8,251 nucleotides of DNA from Candidatus Heimdallarchaeota archaeon (GTDB lineage Archaea; Asgardarchaeota; Heimdallarchaeia; JABLTI01). Location: positions 1 through 8,251 of the forward strand of contig JAGMDP010000083.1 of the NCBI GenBank assembly GCA_023128635.1, written 5' to 3'. The notes under the pieces were generated by a model that was not told where the DNA came from, made no database searches, and saw only the letters and a list, made by a program, of their open reading frames with translations. The position numbers and the translations under genes are program-made. Shown here piece after piece: positions 5,988 to 8,251 of this stretch (position 1 is its first letter; the number at the start of each line of letters is the position of its first letter).

Positions 5988-6062
5988 TGGCGCCGGCAAC
6001 AGGATTTGAACCTGTGGCCACTCGGTTAACAGCCGAGAGCTCTACCGCTGAGCTATGCCGGC
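5988..6062 (-). tRNA. tRNA-Asn (anticodon GTT), CCA encoded
   Basis: The minus strand folds into a full cloverleaf. The acceptor GCCGGCA (6062-6056) pairs with TGCCGGC (5998-5992). The D stem is GCTC/GAGC around AGCGGTA. The anticodon stem is CTCGG/CCGAG with loop CTGTTAA, so the anticodon is GTT. The variable loop has five bases, and the T stem ACAGG/CCTGT closes loop TTCAAAT. The discriminator is G (5991), as expected for Asn, and CCA follows at 5990-5988. The body is 72 bases with no intron and is much richer in GC than its surroundings. Confidence 0.97.
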
Positions 6063-6092
6063 ATTTTATGCATTTTATCTCCCTTCAAACTT

Positions 6093-6100
6093 ATTTTATA
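6093..6100 (-). promoter_or_regulatory. TATA box of tRNA-Asn
   Basis: TATAAAAT on the minus strand is centred about 34 bases before the tRNA 5' end, so transcription would start a few bases before the mature tRNA. Confidence 0.6.
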
Positions 6101-6203
6101 TTCTTTTTGGTTGATATGTGAAAGGTAAAAATTTTCGATTTCAATGATTTTTTACTTCTTCCTCCTTAACTTTGTTTTACCGTTAAAATAGCAAATGCTT
6201 ATT

Positions 6204-6214
6204 ATTTTTTAAAA
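6204..6214 (+). promoter_or_regulatory. TATA-like box of the small membrane protein
   Basis: TTTTTTAAAAG is centred near 6209 and predicts a start near 6233-6237, in the middle of the palindrome at 6226-6247. Confidence 0.5.
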
Positions 6215-6225
6215 GCACTGTTTTG

Positions 6226-6247
6226 TAATTCACACTAATGTGAATTA
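6226..6247. promoter_or_regulatory. Exact palindrome at the predicted transcription start, possible operator
   Basis: Arms TAATTCACA (6226-6234) and TGTGAATTA (6239-6247) match exactly around the 4-base centre CTAA. The centre lies about 27 bases downstream of the TATA box, so a bound dimer would block polymerase. In RNA it could instead form a 9-bp hairpin near the 5' end. Confidence 0.45.
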
Positions 6248-6287
6248 TTCCTATCTATTACTATCTGTATGGAGCTATAGAAAAACA

Positions 6288-6653
6288 ATGGTTAAATTAG
6301 ATAAGATTGGGTTCTTCTCAGCATTACTTGGAGGACTCTTTGGCGTAGTAGCTGGTATTTTGGGCTTCGTAGGCATTACTATCTTTACCCCTTGGTATCT
6401 TGGTGGTAACGGTTTACTTGGCTGGCTTATTGATCCAACTTTTACAAGTATTATTTGGCCAATAATATTCATTGCTTTATGTGGAATTGCTCTTATTATA
6501 GGTGCGACAAAATCATTCTTTGGTATTCTAGAATTTGATCTAATTATTTGGGGAATTATTCTAGTAATAATTGGCGCACTTGTTTGGGGCATCGCAGGTT
6601 GGTTAATTCTAATAGGTGGTATCCTAGTTATTGTAGGCAAATTCCTGGATTAA
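6288..6653 (+). CDS. Small membrane protein with about four helices (121 aa)
   Basis: The family is unknown. It is almost wholly hydrophobic and Gly/Ile-rich. Probable helices span about 9-33, 53-73, 84-100 and 102-118, with a short Lys-bearing loop at 74-77 and a polar connector YLGGNGLLGWLIDPTF (37-52) between the first two. The basic start MVKLDK suggests a cytoplasmic N-terminus. An in-frame ATG exists at 6240 (137 residues). I prefer 6288 because the extra 16 residues are unlike the rest, and because 6240 lies inside the palindrome at the predicted transcription start. A GGAG 13 bases before 6288 is a poor ribosome site, so the choice is not certain, and a leaderless message from 6240 is the alternative. 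It looks monocistronic, with its own TATA box and a hairpin terminator. No catalytic residues are apparent. Confidence 0.75.
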   Translation: MVKLDKIGFFSALLGGLFGVVAGILGFVGITIFTPWYLGGNGLLGWLIDPTFTSIIWPIIFIALCGIALIIGATKSFFGILEFDLIIWGIILVIIGALVWGIAGWLILIGGILVIVGKFLD

Positions 6654-6661
6654 TAATCTTT

Positions 6662-6699
6662 GAAATCAATTTTTTGATTTCTCTTTTTCCTTTTTTTTT
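6662..6699 (+). terminator. Hairpin plus T-tract terminator
   Basis: GAAATCAA (6662-6669) and TTGATTTC (6674-6681) form an exact 8-bp stem with a TTTT loop, followed by a long T-rich run including nine consecutive T (6691-6699). It begins 9 bases after the membrane-protein stop. It has the form of a bacterial intrinsic terminator, although the T-tract alone should suffice in archaea. Confidence 0.7.
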
Positions 6700-6737
6700 C
6701 TAATTTCATCTTAGTGGTGCAAATCAAACAGAAAGTT

Positions 6738-6761
6738 TTTAGTAAAAATTAAATTACTAAA
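6738..6761. promoter_or_regulatory. Inverted repeat around a TATA-like element before the MFS gene
   Basis: Exact 8-bp arms TTTAGTAA (6738-6745) and TTACTAAA (6754-6761) enclose AAATTAAA, the best TATA-like element before the transporter. A start near 6775 would leave a leader of about 25 bases. A regulator of the carrier could bind here; in such AT-rich DNA chance is a real alternative. Confidence 0.35.
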
Positions 6762-6788
6762 TTAGAAACTATATTGATTGTTTCCCTT

Positions 6789-6795
6789 GGTGGAT
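6789..6795 (+). promoter_or_regulatory. Shine-Dalgarno site of the MFS gene
   Basis: GGTGGAT, five bases before ATG at 6801, matches the archaeal GGTGAT consensus apart from one extra G and supports that start. Confidence 0.6.
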
Positions 6796-6800
6796 AATTA

Positions 6801-8251
6801 ATGCCTGATAATGAACCTCTTGACGAAGATAGACAAAGTATCTCTCCCATTTCAGAGATAGTTGACTTATCTCGAGATGAACAAGAGGAGGATTTGTCAG
6901 ATAGTGCCTTAGAAGAAATTCCTGAAAAAGAAAAGCTCTATGGCAGATCTGTTTTATCAAATTTCAGTTTTGGGATGGTTGACCCATTTCTAACCACAAT
7001 TGCAGTTGATATGGGAATTTCTGGAAGCCAAATGGGTTGGTTGAGAGCAATCACGAATCTTCTTGGAAATTTTGTACAGCCAGTCTTTGGTTTCTTGTCT
7101 GACACAATACAGAGACGTACGATTTTCGTTGCCCTTTCAAATATTCTTTACTCAAGTGTTTGGATATTATTGTTGTTTGTTAATCAAATATGGATGATTA
7201 TCTTAATGGCTGGGATAATCTCATTAGTTGTATCAATGGGGACTCCAGCTTGGACAGCTTTACTTGGGGAAGTAGTGCCTTCGAAAATAAGAGGGAAAAT
7301 AATTGCTAAAGTTAATTGGTTTTCCCAGTTTTCATTTATTGCTTCAACGATTCTGGGTGGAATTATCCTAAATTATGTTATTGGAAATTTCTCTATAGGT
7401 TCTCGCACGATTGAACTTAATATGCTTTTAACTATCTCTATAGGATTACTTGCAGGTTTAATATCCGCGATAATCATCATAACTTTCAAAGAAAAGAAAG
7501 CACGTGATAGAGGAAAAAGACTTAACGCTTTACTCGATGAGAAAAATCAAAAATTATTGTTAAGATCAGATATGCAATTTGATGACGGTCCTTGTGTAAT
7601 CCAAGAAGATCTCATTATTGATAAAGATCCTCAAAGTATAACAGCTTTTAGTCAAGAGATAATTTGTGTCTCTTCAGATGATCAAACCAAGAAATCTTTA
7701 ACTTTGGATTCAACAAAAGATAAACTTCATACTCAAAAACCATTTTCTCAAAGAGTAACTATGATGTTAAAGGATAAAGATTTCATTAAATTTACAGTAA
7801 TTTTTGGCATTCAATCGTTTTTCATGTCTTATTGTTGGCCTCTTTTCCCAATTAGACAACGAAGTGATATAGCAGCAAATTTCTTTGAAATAGCTATTTT
7901 CTCTGTTGTTATGAGTGTGGCTTTCCTACTAACAATTCGTTATGCGGGAAGGATTTCTGATTTAATAGGCAGGAAACCTCAAATGTTCTTTAATCGATTA
8001 ATACTAATTACTATGCCACTTAGTTATATGTTCGCAAGTCAAGTTTGGCATATAATACTCATTCATGCAGTAATTTGTATACCCCTCGGATTGAATTCAG
8101 CTGTAATGCAAGCATATCTTATTGATGTTACACCAGAAGAAGATCGGAGTACGTATGTTGGTTTTTATAATATGTTTTTTGGACTTTTCCTTTTCTTAGG
8201 ATCACTCGCTGGTGGTTACATGGCTGATTTCTTGATGGGAGAAATAACAAT
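6801..8251 (+). CDS. MFS transporter, cut by the window end (483 codons present)
   Basis: This is a major facilitator superfamily carrier; its frame stays open to the last base. Motif A appears in both halves: GFLSDTIQRR (97-106) after the second helix, and GRISDLIGRKP (383-393) in the matching place of the second half. The loop motifs VPSKIRGK (159-166) and VTPEEDRSTYVG (443-454) also mirror each other, showing the usual 6+6 pseudo-symmetry. Helices visible include about 53-70, 79-98, 108-128, 131-153, 172-194, 208-229, 328-346, 361-380, 398-428 (two segments) and 453-475. Two features are odd: a 46-residue acidic N-terminus (Asp/Glu/Ser-rich) before the first helix, and a hydrophilic central loop of about 95 residues (230-325), both cytoplasmic. 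The substrate cannot be told from sequence. About one or two helices are missing at the C-terminus. ATG at 6801 follows GGTGGAT. Confidence 0.9.
   Translation, partial: MPDNEPLDEDRQSISPISEIVDLSRDEQEEDLSDSALEEIPEKEKLYGRSVLSNFSFGMVDPFLTTIAVDMGISGSQMGWLRAITNLLGNFVQPVFGFLSDTIQRRTIFVALSNILYSSVWILLLFVNQIWMIILMAGIISLVVSMGTPAWTALLGEVVPSKIRGKIIAKVNWFSQFSFIASTILGGIILNYVIGNFSIGSRTIELNMLLTISIGLLAGLISAIIIITFKEKKARDRGKRLNALLDEKNQKLLLRSDMQFDDGPCVIQEDLIIDKDPQSITAFSQEIICVSSDDQTKKSLTLDSTKDKLHTQKPFSQRVTMMLKDKDFIKFTVIFGIQSFFMSYCWPLFPIRQRSDIAANFFEIAIFSVVMSVAFLLTIRYAGRISDLIGRKPQMFFNRLILITMPLSYMFASQVWHIILIHAVICIPLGLNSAVMQAYLIDVTPEEDRSTYVGFYNMFFGLFLFLGSLAGGYMADFLMGEIT

Noticed and set aside
6275..6640. Minus-strand 121-codon open frame opposite the membrane protein
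   Set aside because: Pro/Ile/Lys-rich composition mirrors the Gly/Ile codons of the hydrophobic gene. It has no ribosome site, while the plus-strand gene has a promoter and terminator.
6769..6960. Minus-strand 63-codon open frame
   Set aside because: It lies opposite the start of the MFS gene, which has a ribosome site and clear family motifs.
1..8251. Mobile elements, CRISPR arrays, defence systems and bacterial microcompartment shell genes
   Set aside because: I see no transposase, integrase, terminal repeats, regularly spaced repeats or shell-protein ORFs, and composition is even apart from the tRNA.

Overview
The window is AT-rich and looks archaeal. The supporting signs are Shine-Dalgarno sites matching the archaeal 16S tail (GAGGTGA at 544-550, AAGGTG at 3684-3689), TATA-like boxes at archaeal spacing, short T-rich tracts after genes, and a ComB-family phosphatase. 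The low GC outside the tRNA suggests a mesophile. The mix of EutA, PBS-lyase-type HEAT repeats, a Dpp/Opp-type permease, several small unknown proteins and an MFS carrier with long acidic cytoplasmic regions would fit an Asgard-type archaeon. That placement is inference, because no diagnostic marker gene is present.

Layout. Positions 1-257: a TTG-started small cysteine-rich protein (+) and its T-tract. 258-539: a small unknown protein (-) with a strong Shine-Dalgarno site. 540-797: intergenic. 798-2237: full-length EutA, the ethanolamine ammonia-lyase reactivase (-), with a HEAT-repeat protein (2342-3505, -) upstream on the same strand. 3506-3695: a divergent promoter region with an exact 9-bp inverted repeat. 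3696-4475: ComB-like 2-phosphosulfolactate phosphatase (+), convergent with a solitary DppC/OppC permease (4504-5559, -). 5560-5719: a second divergent promoter region with a clear TATA box. 5720-5977: an unknown 85-residue protein (+). 5988-6062: tRNA-Asn(GTT) (-) with encoded CCA. 6063-6287: intergenic, with a TATA box and an exact palindrome at the expected transcription start. 6288-6653: a four-helix membrane protein (+), followed by a hairpin plus T-tract. 6801 to the window end: an MFS transporter (+), truncated by the window edge.

The genes do not form one pathway. They read as a chromosomal segment of mostly single-gene transcription units, with EutA and the ABC permease both separated from their usual partners: no EutB/EutC, and no DppB, ATPase or binding protein. 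I see no mobile element, CRISPR array or defence system, and no convincing new multi-gene system. The best leads are the symmetric seven-cysteine small protein at 23-229, the palindromes sitting on three promoters, and EutA standing alone next to a HEAT-repeat protein.
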